Notes: generated by a model from the sequence alone, not told the origin. A stretch of DNA of 64,000 nucleotides from Diploptera punctata (GCA_030220185.1 JASPKZ010003844.1:124001-188000), one strand, 5' to 3'; shown: positions 20,570 to 31,456, counted from the stretch's first letter. Translations and numbers: made by a program.

Positions 20570-20940
20570 TGCGGAAATAGCTGTACATGTTTATGAATAC
20601 GATATTTGTAATGACACAAAAATTGTAATTGCCAACATGTTACACTATTAAACATGTACCGTAGATTTATGAATGAACAAAGAGTCGACCTCTCTGGGAA
20701 AAATATGATCGTAGTAAGAATGATGAGATATGAGACGGCATTTGACATATATCGGTAACTGACCTAAGCTAAAGTCATGTGAAGGCGGAAGCAACAGTTC
20801 AGTTTCCTTTTTAAGAGATAGGGAGGAGATTTTGAGAGACTCCACACTTTATACCAACATAACAGTAGGTTGCAGAAATAAAACAGTGAACTTTAAACCA
20901 GGTACACTGAATAATTCTATGTTTTACAAATATATATATA
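20570..20940. other. No recognisable feature
   Basis: No supported gene or repeat. Confidence 0.45.
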
Positions 20941-20941
20941 T

Positions 20942-21632
20942 TCATAAGTAATGCCACGAATGATTTCCAATTTGGAAATCAAGAGTGGCATTTGTTAGGA
21001 CTATTTAACGAATAACATTAAGCTGTTTACTCACAAATCATTATTTAATTATAGTTATTTTAAAATATTTATATATTTAATGTAAACGGCGATGTTTGAA
21101 AACAAATGAGAAACGATTGGTACGCTCCATTTGCTTCTTTTGTTCATCACTGCAACCAGATCATATTATTTATTGCCAAAGAATCGCAATATTGTAAGAA
21201 TGCACCCTAGTGGAGAAATTTAAAACCAACATTATAGGTATTAATTAATTCCTGATGTCCTATGATGTAAATATGTCAAATATATTTTTCTGCAACGTCA
21301 TTTCCAGGGAAATAATTCGTTTAAGAAAGTGCAAACAGTGTTTTTTTTGTAGTATAATCAATTGCTACAAATGTTTTTATATTATCTCCCGCATCGCTAT
21401 CTACTGATATTCATGCACTATATATACAATCTGGTAGCTGTATTTCTTGGAGTCAATCACTGCAAAATAATGCTATGACCTATTTAGAATGTTATAAGGA
21501 GGAGATTTATTTAATACGATAAACTTTCGTTGATAAATTCGAGCCGAAACACGACTGTGATTGGTTTTAAATAAAAAATCATTGAAATGTGATTGGTCAT
21601 TGACTCCCATTTGGGGCATGAGTTAAATAGTC
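20942..21632 (+). mobile_element. Family P repeat, copy 2
   Basis: Opens with CATAAGTAATGCCACG and a hairpin (GATTTCCAA / TTGGAAATC), then GGACTATTTAAC, and closes with GGGGCATGAGTTAAATAGTC. The 11-mer GACTATTTAAC at 20999 and its complement at 21622 form a short inverted pair. On the minus strand the distal part has CCAAT words (GACCAATCACA) and a TATATATAG word, as in a promoter. No protein is encoded. Confidence 0.7.
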
Positions 21633-21639
21633 ATATTAA

Positions 21640-22100
21640 ATGCATGGGAAAGAAAAATATTAAGAGAAATATATGGAGCAGTACAGGAGTCAGATACATA
21701 GAGAATTAAAACGAGCAGGTACTTAGATCTGATAGAATATATTAGAAGAAAGAGATTGTAATTGATAGCACATGTGTTGCGGATGGAGCAGGAAAGAAGT
21801 GCAAGGATTTTAGAAGGGGAACTAGTAGGAAGAAGAAAGGTTGGAAGACAAAAACTAAGATGGATAAGGTCAAGGAAGATTTAAGACAACTGAAGATTAA
21901 AAGATGGAGACAAAAAGTTTGGAAAAGATAAGAATGGACGGATGTTATAAAGGAGGCTAAAATTCTTAGAGGACCGTAGTGACTATTCTTGTATTTTTTT
22001 TTGTATTCATATGTAACATACGCTTGTTCTGGTGAGTGGAAGAGAAGGCCACATGACCTTAACTCCACCAGGCTAAATAAATCTATTCTATTCTATTCTA
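21640..22100 (+). pseudogene. LINE 3' end with (TCTAT)n tail
   Basis: Broken frames read NAWERKILREIYGAVQES, LIAHVLRMEQERSARILEGE and GRRKVGRQKLRWI. The 3' UTR contains GACCTTAACTCCACCAGG then AATAAATCTATTCTATTC. The UTR motif is shared with 2262-2296 and 11650-11680. Stops at several points mark it as a relic. Confidence 0.7.
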
Positions 22101-22242
22101 GAGACAAGGAAAAAAAGAATTCGTTAAGAAAAAACCCAAACATTAAATTAATAATACATTTTATAGGAATAATTTCTAAGGAGTAATATCGTTGTACCCA
22201 AAGGAAGATCCCTCGAATTTAATTCCTTGGGCGAGGTTTTAC

Positions 22243-22276
22243 AATAACGACGACGACGACGACGATGATGATGATG

Positions 22277-22322
<46 letters not shown>
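22243..22322. repeat. (GAC)n(GAT)n(AAT)n compound microsatellite
   Basis: Successive GAC, GAT and AAT blocks next to the rearranged LINE-c end. Confidence 0.95.
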
Positions 22323-22324
<2 letters not shown>

Positions 22325-22434
22325 TATCTATTATCTATAGATAATCGGTTGATTGATGTCTTTGACATCGTCCGATTCCTAATAGCCAATTTTGTCGGTC
22401 CATCCAATCTCCTAGTTGTAGATATTTCTCTTTC

Positions 22435-22437
<3 letters not shown>
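22325..22437 (-). repeat. LINE-c terminal module, copy 1
   Basis: 113 bp that on the minus strand encodes MKEKYLQLGDWMDRQNWL, then GIGRCQRHQ, the C-terminus of a LINE-c (compare MDREEW at 46.8 kb). It is bounded on one side by AAT and on the other by (TA)n. Confidence 0.85.
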
Positions 22438-22478
<41 letters not shown>

Positions 22479-22482
<4 letters not shown>

Positions 22483-22567
22483 TGATTGATGTCTTTGACA
22501 TCGTCCGATTCCTAATAGCCAATTTTGTCGGTCCATCCAATCTCCTAGTTGTAGATATTTCTCTTTC

Positions 22568-22570
<3 letters not shown>
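22479..22570 (-). repeat. LINE-c terminal module, copy 2
   Basis: 92-bp direct repeat of copy 1 with (TA)n arrays on both sides. It lacks the TATTATCTATAGATAA end. Confidence 0.9.
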
Positions 22571-22609
<39 letters not shown>

Positions 22610-22611
22610 TA

Positions 22612-22724
22612 CATGAAAGAGAAATATCTACAACTAGGAGATTGGATGGACCGACAAAATTGGCTATTAGGAATCGGACGATGTCAAAGACATCAATCAA
22701 CCGATTATCTATAGATAATAGATA
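22612..22724 (+). repeat. LINE-c terminal module, copy 3, inverted
   Basis: 113-bp inverted copy of copy 1, essentially identical, with (TA)n arrays on both sides. The orientation is opposite to the LINE-c body at 22772-23400. Confidence 0.9.
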
Positions 22725-22727
22725 TAT

Positions 22728-22767
<40 letters not shown>

Positions 22768-22771
22768 CCTG

Positions 22772-23400
22772 ACTTCATGAGGGGTCTTCCTCTGCCTCGT
22801 CCTCCCTCAGGTTTCCATCCCAAAACACATTTTGGTAGCCGATCCTCTTCCATTCGCTGGACATGTCCGTACCATCTTAATTGCTGAGTTTTAATATAAT
22901 CTAAAATAGTGTCTTCAATCTTCATTTTCTCCTTTATAATTGAGTTTCTAATTTTTTCTCTTCTTGAAATTCTTGCTGCCCTACGTATAAAATCCATTTC
23001 CGTTGCCAAAAGATACTTATTTGTTGTTAATGGCCAAAGTTCTGCTCCATAAGTAATTATGCTTTTAACAATAATTGTATGATATATATATTCATTTTAT
23101 TTTTACTTATATTTTTATCCCACAATATTTCATTGAGGCAAGCAATTGCAAATTTTCCTTTCTTATTTATATTTCTGATTTTTTCTTCATAACTTCCATT
23201 TTTATATATTTTAATTCCTAAATATGTGACCTGATTACAAGATTTTATTGTTTCTCCAGTCTCCAAAATTAAATTTTGTTCTAGTTCACCAATCGATAAA
23301 TATTTTGTTTTCTTCGTGTTCAAAATTAATCCCATTTATCATATTCTTCTATTAATTTTCTAGTCACATATTCTAAATCTTCAAAATCTTGTGCAATTAA
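22772..23400 (-). pseudogene. LINE-c, region after the RT core to GRP motif
   Basis: Minus-strand frames read MGLILNTKKTKYLSIGE, YLGIKIYKNGSYEEKI and NEILWDKNISKNK (23335-23057), then TEMDFIRRAARISRREKI, LRWYGHVQRMEEDRLPK and GRGRPLMKSGN (23009-22780). A frameshift lies at about 23050. The last coding segment is displaced into the modules at 22325-22724. Confidence 0.8.
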
Positions 23401-23403
23401 TAA

Positions 23404-23926
23404 CACTGGTCAACATGATTTTTGTCTCATGATGTACCAATAGTTGTACTTAATGCAGTTTTTTATCGTGTTTTCAAATATGCATTCGGATTTTTTTATT
23501 TCAATTTCAATCAATGGATTTAAATAATACTTTTTTAATAAACGTTTTTTCCTCCATTTGTCCATTGTAAAATAAAACGGGGAACACTTTCATCAGGAGA
23601 TTCCAGCTACGGAAAATATATATCAAGGCAAATGGAATCCTAATATGCTGGCCGATTTGTTGGATCATCAAGAGGGATGCTCCACAGGCGAAATATAGCA
23701 GAAAATCTTCATTTCTTATTTAATAGGCGAGTCCGAATGTTAGAATATTATGTAGTATCGAATGTAGAAAATATTACAGTGTTTGAAAATATAAATTCCT
23801 GTCTCTCGGAAACCTTGCGTGATGGAGAAAAGCCGATTTCATATTTGAATTCAAGAGAAAAAATTCTATCAGAATCACATATTTTTCATTCTGAGAAAAA
23901 AAAAGTTGATTTTTTGTTGCTCACTG
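23404..23926 (+). mobile_element. Family N TIR element, copy 2
   Basis: It is flanked by TAA at 23401-23403 and 23927-23929. The 5' terminus is CACTGGTCAACATGATTTTTG and the 3' terminus GTTGCTCACTG. A long open stretch reads HRRNIAENLHFLFNRRVRM and NSCLSETLRDGEKPISYLNS, and the same words appear in copies 3 and 4. This suggests a once-coding interior. The parent transposase is not visible. Confidence 0.8.
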
Positions 23927-24085
23927 TAATTGATAATCTGCAAAATGTAAGTTGTATAAAGTTTTATTGCTTGAAATATAAATTCCCATGCTTGAACATG
24001 TTCTCCAATTCTTTAATATTTCATGTAGGCCTACATAATTATATTTTAAACAGAGTCGCTGATAGACAACAACTTGACGAATAAT

Positions 24086-24116
24086 AATATTAATAATAAT
24101 GATGATGATGATGATG

Positions 24117-24166
<50 letters not shown>
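24086..24166. repeat. (GAT)n(AAT)n microsatellite
   Basis: The array is followed by CTCTTGC/TTAACTCTGCAAG-like words (minus strand). It may be the tail of a LINE end on the minus strand. Confidence 0.85.
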
Positions 24167-24294
24167 TGATTCTTGCAGAGTTAAGAATATAGGAAATTCT
24201 CTACCACTCTTCTTTCCTCAATTAAGCAAATGACAAGAAATTAAAAACAAACTCTAGCAACTCCATGATACGGCAGATCTAGAAGAATCTTGAC

Positions 24295-24590
24295 CTATCG
24301 GCTTGCTGCCGGCCTTACAGCCACATATGTCAATCACAGACATGGACGATTATTCTGCCATTATAGGAGTAACGTGTGGTCAGCATGCCGGTTTCTTCAA
24401 CCATATATCTGGAATTATCAACATGTATTCGCTACGTTTCGTGGCTACATAAATTTCTCACGATGGTGGGCGGGCACCGATCCCATACTAGCATAAATTT
24501 TGTTATAAAATATCTTTCTCTGGAGACTCGAACCAGCTCACCCCCTAGCTCTGCACCAAGTCAGATCGGTTACGATGTGGTGAAATTAGA
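24295..24590 (-). mobile_element. SINE-G, copy 4, diverged
   Basis: The minus strand retains GCAGAGCTAGGGGGTGAGC, GTTCGAGTCTCC, GGGATCGGTGCCCGCCC, GACCACACGTTACTCC and ACATATGTGGCTG in family order. Confidence 0.65.
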
Positions 24591-24599
24591 GGCGCAACT

Positions 24600-25280
24600 T
24601 CCCTAGAAAATCACCAATTACATTCATAAGAAATTGAGCAAAAAAGCCATTCTTCTCATTTATTACAGCATAACTAGATTATCAGAATGAACACGAGATA
24701 AGATCTGTGAAACAAGAGTTTAAATGGCAGCGTAATCCCGACTTCCAGGCGCCCCAACCTCAGAAGTGGGTTACAATACGCCAATGCCAGGAGAGAATAC
24801 CAGACATTGGTGGCATTGAATAAAAGAAATATCCTATCCAGTCTTACTGACTCGTCTAAGAGTATAAATGTAATGGTATTTCGTGGAGTATGGATAGAAA
24901 AATCCAGGTGATAGGTCTATTAATGATGTGACATAGAAAGAATACTGCGATAGGAACATAAATGTGCGAGAGAGCAGGCCGTATTCACAAACAATAATAA
25001 TAATAGCTACAGCCTATATTGGAAGTCAAACCAGTGAAGTTTTGTTGATGAATAAAAATAAATACAAAATGACAATGCAGTTTTAAAATGTAGATTAAGA
25101 GTGAAGTTTACTTAACCCTTAAATTGGCGAAACAATAATTTCTCATGCCAGTTATTCAAATGTTTCGGACCGCAAAGGAAACAAAATCATATAAAACTCT
25201 TAGTTATTATTGTAGGTTACATTATTACGTAATTTGACACAAACTTAAGTAATTTATAATCATTTATTTATTTTTATTGT
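24600..25280. other. No recognisable feature
   Basis: Mixed sequence without supported features. It leads into an RT fragment. Confidence 0.45.
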
Positions 25281-25283
25281 TTT

Positions 25284-25664
25284 ATGAACAAAGCACGAAT
25301 TCGAATAAAAATAAATAATCAAATCAGCAAACCAGATAGACTAATTAGACTAATATCCCAAGGTGTAAAACAAGGCTGTCCACTTTCCCCTCTTCTATTT
25401 AATTTATATATGAATGAAATCATAAAATTATGGCAAAACCAATCACAATCACACTTTATGATTGATGTTCGACCCCTCAACACATTAATGTATGCAGATA
25501 ATCAAGTAATAATGGCTACTTCTGAAGATCGCCTACAGAGAGCAGTACATAGATTGTCAAATATAACCCTAGATTATAATTTACAAATTTCGGTAAGACA
25601 AAAACTATGGCGTTTCAAGGGAAAATACCGATACGAACTAAAATTGTTATTAACAACAATATAA
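25284..25664 (+). pseudogene. LINE reverse transcriptase fragment (motifs B and C)
   Basis: A 126-codon frame holds RT motif B, GVKQGCPLSPLLFNLYMNE (about residues 32-50), and motif C as LMYADNQVIMA (about residues 72-82). The second catalytic aspartate of the YADD box is asparagine, which should abolish activity. The upstream palm and fingers and the downstream thumb are missing. The pattern with GVKQGCPLSP is typical of non-LTR elements. Confidence 0.8.
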
Positions 25665-25739
25665 TAGAACAATTTAATAATTGGCTGCAATCTTTCCTAT
25701 GACACATGTAAAGATATAGATATAAAATTGGTCAAATTT

Positions 25740-26395
25740 CAAAAACTTATAGGAAAGAAGCTACAGGAAACCTGATTTGCATCCCCCAAAAAAGAAACTG
25801 CGAACACATCGATACAGAATGGACAAACCCACATTGGCAGTAACGTCTGAGAAGACGATAACTCTCATTTAGGCGATTTCGGTCGGCTATTCGCCTTAAG
25901 AACCGACCTAAATGAGACATATAGGTTGTTGCCGACCAGTCACTTCTAAGAGCCGGAAGGCCCTGACTAATTTTGGCCACATTTCGAAACATATTTATTA
26001 AACTCAACCCTATTCTGCCAAGGTTTCGAAGGTTCCCTTGGCGTTAAGACAAATGTCGGAATAGGCCCTTAACTTCCCATCAGTAAAATAACACACTCCC
26101 AATATTCAAAATTCAATGGGGCAATTTAACCAAATTAAACTCATAACATTAAAAACTTTTAACCTTTCAGGAACTTTTAAAGCAAAATTATTTTATTCAA
26201 CAAACTACTTGGTGCTAAGGTAAATACCGGAGTAGTCCCCTTGAACCCACCAGTAAATTCACTATTCTCTCATCGACCGGGTTAAAGAGAATGATGCGAA
26301 GATTTAATTTCAATTTGGATCTACAGCTGCTGCCTTGTCACTGACTTAACAACATATAAGCGTGCGAACTTCAAAGGGTCCACAACGAAAATTTA
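25740..26395. other. Unclassified region with an imperfect hairpin
   Basis: At 25872-25917, CTCATTTAGG...CGGTCGG faces CCGACCTAAATGAG. The rest has old-repeat character and no intact frame. Identity unknown. Confidence 0.4.
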
Positions 26396-26399
26396 CAAA

Positions 26400-26860
26400 T
26401 TCAAAGCGCCATCGCAGTATCCGTCGCGGTGAGACTAATCCAGCATTCTGATTGGCTCACGGGATACTTCACTAAAAAAGTGAAAAAATTATAATATTAT
26501 CAATTCAAATAAAATCAAAACGAACTATTAACCATATATACAAGCAAATCAATCCATTAAACTATCTAAAACATTAATACCGGAATTAAAAAGCACTTAA
26601 AAATAGATCGCGAAATACAGTATCCACCGCAGTGACCAATACGGCTCCCTGATTGACTCACGGGTTACTTCACAAAAAAGTTAAAAAAAAATACAATATT
26701 AAAAACACCGTATAAAATAGAAATGCAATACTAATCATTATAAAAATAAAACTATCCATCGAACTTATCAAAACATAAAAAATATATCGCGAAATACAGT
26801 ATCCACAGCGGTGACAATGCGGCTTTCTGATTGGCTCACGGGATACTGTACAAAAATGCC
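26400..26860. repeat. Degenerate tandem repeat, spacing about 180-200 bp
   Basis: Three units carry CAGTATCC (26415, 26618, 26797), then a GCGGTGA-like word and TTCTGATTGGCTCACGGGAT (with variants). The spacings are 203 and 179 bp. The conserved part of each unit is about 70 bp with A-rich filler between. ATTGG is a reversed CCAAT box. Confidence 0.7.
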
Positions 26861-27111
26861 AAAATATAACAAAAAAAAAACAAATTAAAACATCAAACCA
26901 TAACATCAGTCAAATAAAACAGCAAAAATATGCATTAAAAATATATAAAACAACAAAGTCGAGATTAAAAACATTAAAAAACCGGCCGCGATTGTCGACC
27001 GATCAGCATTCAAGACAGCCGCGAATGCTACTTACAAAATAACACTGCTCACCGACGCGAATTAAAAAAAAACAATTAAAATAAACATACTTCCGACCGG
27101 CAAATAATTAA

Positions 27112-27165
27112 AATAATAATAATAATAATAATAATAATAATTAATAATAATAATAATAATAATAA
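27112..27165. repeat. (AAT)n microsatellite
   Basis: AAT array with one interruption. Confidence 0.9.
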
Positions 27166-27379
27166 ACAAAATTAAAATTAAACCGTGGCCGGGTACTCGC
27201 TGCTCCTAAAGTCATCAGCCAACCATCATCATCATGATCAATTACTATTACTGACTAACTAGCCGGGGCAAATGGACAATGTCTTGGAACCCGGGGCTCA
27301 CAACACCAGTGAGCCGAAGAATTGCTCACCACCTGCTATTTTTATAGCTAGTCGCAGGGCTTTTCACTCTCTACTCTAA

Positions 27380-27595
27380 GACGTGCATGGAAGCTTCTTG
27401 TAGGAAAACCAGAGGGAAAACGCCCAGTTGGTAAACCAATAATGAGGTGGGAGAATTACATTAACTATGATTTGAGGAAGTAGATTATACAAGGAATGAT
27501 TGGAAAACATTAGCTCAGGATAGGGATATACAGAGAGCTTATGTCCGCGCGGCCATGAACCTACGGGTTCGATGGTGCCAATGAGTTAGTTAGTA
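27380..27595 (+). pseudogene. LINE-a, short 3' end
   Basis: Plus-strand frames read RAWKLLVGKPEGKRPVGKP, MRWENYINYDLR, then after a one-base shift NDWKTLAQDRDI and YVRAAMNLRVR. The terminal stop is lost (TGG). It ends in GTTAGTTAGT. Confidence 0.8.
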
Positions 27596-27749
27596 TAATA
27601 TGTTTTATCGTGAAATATCGGTTTAAAAATTCACAAAAAATGGAAAAATGGTCGCTCCTCTCTGGAAATATTGTAGAAATGCATTAATTCAATCCTTAAT
27701 TTCATTTACAAAGCGTTATCCTTTTACGAGACGTTATTGATTAAAAACC

Positions 27750-28030
27750 GTCTAGTCCCATGGGTCGCGAGTGCACAACCCGGCCGGGGTCGCTGGATTT
27801 TTAGGATGGAAAAATCCAAGGAAACAAGTCTTCCGGGAAGGACTTTAAGTCTCAAGATTTTCGGGCTCGTAAAAGAACACGCCTAAATTAGTGCCTCTGA
27901 GCAAAATTTAACCAACCTTCCCCATCCATGTAATACCTTAGTTGCCTACTATATGTCTCATTAAGGCAATGTGCTGACTACAGCCACTGACTGACATCAG
28001 TCACTCACTCACATCTGTAGGAAAATGAGC
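27750..28030 (+). mobile_element. SINE-H, copy 2
   Basis: Body blocks in order: GGCCGGGGTCGCTGGATTTT, GGAAAAATCCAAGG, GGGAAGGACTTTAAG, GGCTCGTAAAAGA and CTCTGAGCAAAATTTA. The tRNA-like head is eroded (CCCATGGGTCGCGAGTGC instead of a good B box). Confidence 0.7.
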
Positions 28031-28039
28031 GTACCTAAA

Positions 28040-28205
28040 TTAGTTTGGTCAAGAAATATCAGCTGGGAAAACCCATGTATCCATCAATTTCACGGATTAA
28101 GTCTTTGCCTGTTCCGATCTCACATCTGTTCAACCCAGTGCTTTCTTAGCATTCCTATCGATCTTCGTCCTCCAGGATTATGCATCAGTGCCATCTTTGG
28201 TATGG
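28040..28205 (-). pseudogene. LINE-b-like 3' end
   Basis: The minus strand reads PKMALMHNPGGRRSIGM, then LRKHWVEQM-stop, followed by GATCGGAACAGGCAAAGAC, a UTR word like the GGAACAGGC of LINE-b copies at 10.6 and 57.0 kb. Confidence 0.65.
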
Positions 28206-28575
28206 AGAAGAATATATAAAAGAGAATGGAAATATATTAAGGGAATTTGCTACATTTAATGGATTAAAGATAAACCATTTTTTAAGAAAAGAGAAATAAA
28301 TAAATATACATGGACAGCTAAAGGATCAAAATCCCTTTTAGACTATTGTAAACGACAGGTTTAAAAATTGCATTAAAGATACAACAGTTTGTAGAGGAGC
28401 AGAATTATACACGGACCACTACTTGGTAATTTCAGAAAAAAATATATACGGTACGTACATACATAGGCCTACATTGATTACAAACAGCATCAATGGGAAT
28501 TTTCCTAAGACAACCGCCTTTGAAGAAAAATAAATCATTACACAGAAACAAATAGATAGCGAAGTCAAAACTTTA
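28206..28575 (+). pseudogene. LINE AP-endonuclease C-terminal fragment
   Basis: Broken plus-strand frames read EYIKENGNILREFATFNGL, FLRKREINKYTWTAKGSKS, LLDY and, after a frameshift, ELYTDHYLVISEK. The T-W-T-A-x-G...L-D-Y...D-H-x-L-V layout fits the end of the APE-type endonuclease, which nicks target DNA. The conserved S-D-H triad end appears as T-D-H. The N-terminal catalytic residues are not present. Confidence 0.65.
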
Positions 28576-28714
28576 AGGATGAAAACATATATGAAAATAG
28601 GTTTTTAAAAAGCTGTATTTATGTTAAAAGCTGTTTTTTTAATATAAACAGTTTTTGTGGCCTTATTATGGAAGTTGCAATAACATTCGAAATTCGAATT
28701 GAAATAACCTTTAT

Positions 28715-29017
28715 ATGTTATTATTTCACCAGAAATTCATAAGCATCAGAAATAGGAAGAAGAAGGAAATAGACATAGATTTCTACACCACAACTGCCAA
28801 GCTGGACGACAGATGGACCAGAGAGTGCAACCCCCAGAGACACGTCACAACACGACTCGCAGTGCATGGATTTCATAACAAGGTGTGTATAAACAAGAAG
28901 TTCCACGAGCCGACCGAAGAATGCAAGTGTGTGTTATGTGGACAAAGATGTAGGAAATACCACATCATAACATGTGCGAAAAGAACAAAAACTATTACAG
29001 ACTATAGTATAGACTAA
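28715..29017 (+). pseudogene. Cys/His-rich fragment, probably retroelement-derived
   Basis: A 100-codon frame ends with CKCVLCGQRCRKYHIITC, a C-x-C-x2-C-x3-C-x3-H-x3-C cluster that could bind zinc. It is preceded by TRLAVHGFHNKVCINKKFHE. Such clusters occur at the C-termini of some non-LTR elements, but I could not assign the family. The first 20 or so residues look like translated non-coding sequence. Its place just after an endonuclease relic supports a retroelement origin. Confidence 0.45.
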
Positions 29018-29049
29018 ACAACCACTAATGCTCAACCTGAGTGCACATT

Positions 29050-29051
29050 TC

Positions 29052-29119
<68 letters not shown>
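29050..29119. repeat. (ATT)n microsatellite
   Basis: Pure ATT array about 30 bp after the Cys-rich frame stops. Confidence 0.95.
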
Positions 29120-29746
29120 GGTTAGACGTTTAGAAATCCCTTTCATCAGATGTTAAAATTACAATGCTCCATATAAAAGCCTATAAATTACTATGAAAGA
29201 GATTTCACTCAATTTCGAAGCAAATTTTCTAGTTTCTTAACGTCACTTTCTAAGCAGAACAGTTTTAATATACATTTATGCAATTCATTTTTGTTTAATC
29301 AATACTTTGCAAGGATAGCGGTCTGTCGAAAAGAATTTCACCTGCAAGTTATTAAAAGAATATATCGTCTAAATTCAATAGGTAATTTTCTTCGCCAATT
29401 ATGTAACTTCCATTTAACTCGAACAATTGCCAATTAAATAGTGATTAGGAGTTAGTCGATAGTCATGGAATAGTAATTTTATTAGCACTGTTAAATATGA
29501 AATTACCCTTTCATATTATTCAACACAAGGAAGTCCAGGAGAAAACATTCTAACGAGGAAACTTTCTATACATTCCAGGTTATCTTCTGAACAATTAGTA
29601 TAAACACTTTTATTGGCCCTAAAATATAATAAATAACAAAAAACGATACTTAATGAAAGTGAGTTTATGAACTTCTTAGTGTAAGCCAAATGCGCTTCTT
29701 ACGTTCACTGTTAGGAATTAATAGACTGTACACCAGAGGAACGCTA
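29120..29746. other. No recognisable feature
   Basis: AT-rich sequence with no supported gene or repeat. Confidence 0.5.
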
Positions 29747-29749
29747 TTA

Positions 29750-30297
29750 CACTGAGCAACAAAAAAGAAACTTTTTTTTTTCTCAGAAAGAAAAAATATG
29801 CGATTCTGATAGTATTTTTTTCTCCTGAATTCAAATATCATATAGGTTTTTCTCCATCACGCAAGGTTTCTGAGAGACAGGCATTCATAATTTCAAACGC
29901 TTTAATATTTTCTACATTCGTAACTACACAATATTCGAACATTCGGACTCACCTAGAAAGCAAGAAATTACGATTTTCTGCTATATTTCGCCTGTGGAAC
30001 ATCCCTCTTGATGATCCAACAATAATCGGGCAGCATATTAGGATTCCATTTGCCTTGATATCTCTTTTCCATAGCTGAAATATCCTGAGTTAGCTCATTT
30101 GGTTTTATTTTACAATGGACAAACGGACGAAAAAAAAGGTTTATTAAAAATAATTATTTAAATACATTAATTGAAATTGAGATAAAAAAACTGTGGGCGA
30201 TGGAGAAATTCCGAATGCATATTTGAAAACACGATAAAAAAAACTGCATTAAGTACAACTATTGGTACTCATGAGACAAAAATCATGATGACCAGTG
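29750..30297 (-). mobile_element. Family N TIR element, copy 3
   Basis: It is flanked by TTA at 29747-29749 and 30298-30300. Termini are CACTGAGCAACAAAAAAG and GATGACCAGTG. Internal words GCTATATTTCGCCTGTGG and TTGCCTTGATATCTC match copies 1, 2 and 4. Frames are broken, so it is non-autonomous. Confidence 0.8.
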
Positions 30298-30300
30298 TTA

Positions 30301-30545
30301 TTAGAGAAAAACTTGGAGTACCAAGTTTAGATGAAGATATAGAAAGATACCAACAAGAATGGAAAAGTCATCTGAGAAGAATGTAATGAAATAGACTTCC
30401 AAAATGGGCGTTCCAATATACTCCAACTGGACATAGGGGCCAAGAAAGACCAAAACATCGATGAAAAGATTCAAGACTATCTTCGTTAGGTTTACCGTCA
30501 GGGCTCACATGGCCTAATACGGATTTGTTCATAACGATGATGGGT
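30301..30545 (+). pseudogene. LINE-b-like 3' end
   Basis: The plus strand reads IREKLGVPSLDEDIERYQQE, WKSHLRRM-stop, then NRLPKWAFQYTPTGHRG. It starts exactly at the TTA bordering family N copy 3 and is stop-interrupted. Confidence 0.6.
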
Positions 30546-30600
30546 TTATGAACTTATATAATTATATTTTAGATGATTACGTTAATGAATACTCATAACT

Positions 30601-30790
30601 GTCCGTCGCCGTGGCGTAGTCGGTAGAGTCCCTATCTTCCACTCCGGCGACCCGGGGTTGATTCCCGGCGGGGTAGGGGATTTTAAATCTCCATCTTGGG
30701 TCTGGATGTGTGTCGTGTCCTTGTGACTATGTATGAGAATAACATAAAAGTTAACAAAAAAGTAAAACAAAAAGCTAAAAGAAGAAGAAA
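30601..30790 (+). mobile_element. SINE-K, single copy
   Basis: The tRNA-like head GCCGTGGCGTAGTCGGTAGAG (A box) and CCGGGGTTGATTCCCGG (B box) is followed by GGGGATTTTAAATCTCC, CTTGGGTCTGGATGTGTG and an A-rich tail reaching (AAT)n. The same family forms a three-unit array at 54165-54895. Confidence 0.85.
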
Positions 30791-30792
30791 TA

Positions 30793-30794
<2 letters not shown>

Positions 30795-30870
<76 letters not shown>
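30795..30870. repeat. (AAT)n microsatellite after SINE-K
   Basis: Array continuing from the A-rich SINE-K tail. Confidence 0.95.
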
Positions 30871-30872
<2 letters not shown>

Positions 30873-31149
30873 CGATGATGCATTCAACGCTAGTATTTTA
30901 ATTCCAATATCCTACCTAATTAAGGAAGCAATTAAAAAGCTATTGAATTTATTACAGCATCAAAGACAATTATTAAGTCTAGAAAAATCGAACGGATTTA
31001 TTCGGACGCTAGCACTTGAGACTCGTAATACGGAGTTCCTATTTGAAATTCCAGGGTCAACCAATCTGGTAATAGTTTTGTCTTAGTTTACTTAATCGTT
31101 AAGGCTAATTCATTATTGGAATTTCATCATTAATCATCTCTTCAAACTT

Positions 31150-31450
31150 CATTAACTTCTTGGCGCAACAGACCTAGAAGGTTCTTGGGTGCCAGTCGGC
31201 TGCTGGCTACACAACCACATGTGTTAATGACAGAGGTGGACGATCATGTACACAGGGTAGGGGTAACATGTAATCAGCAAGTCGGATCACCCAGCTGTTA
31301 TAGCTGGTTTTCTCAACTTGAAGCCGCTAATTATTACAGCTACTCAAATTCCTCACGATACATAGTAGGTACCGGTCAAAATTCCTTGACCCCCCCCCAA
31401 CATTAGTATTCGAACCAGAGTAAGCACCTTAGCTCTGCACCGTGACATGA
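31150..31450 (-). mobile_element. SINE-G, copy 5
   Basis: The minus strand shows GGTGCAGAGCTAAGGTGC, GTTCGAATAC, GACCGGTACCTAC, GAGAAAACCAGCTATAACAG and ACATGTGGTTGTGTAGCC, with the distal CTTCTAGGTCTGTTGCGCC. Confidence 0.7.
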
Positions 31451-31454
31451 TGCC

Positions 31455-31456
<2 letters not shown>

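Larger units (their letters stand above)
22438..22771. repeat. Three (TA)n arrays between LINE-c modules
   Basis: TA arrays occupy about 22438-22478, 22571-22611 and 22731-22764. They separate the three terminal modules from each other and from the LINE body. Confidence 0.95.

Noticed and set aside
18958..21632. The two P copies as long inverted repeats of one large element
   Set aside because: A third copy exists alone at 33790, and the interval between the first two holds unrelated SINE and LINE pieces.
26400..26860. CRISPR-like array
   Set aside because: Spacing is about 190 bp, the units are degenerate and the genome is eukaryotic; it is an ordinary degenerate tandem repeat.
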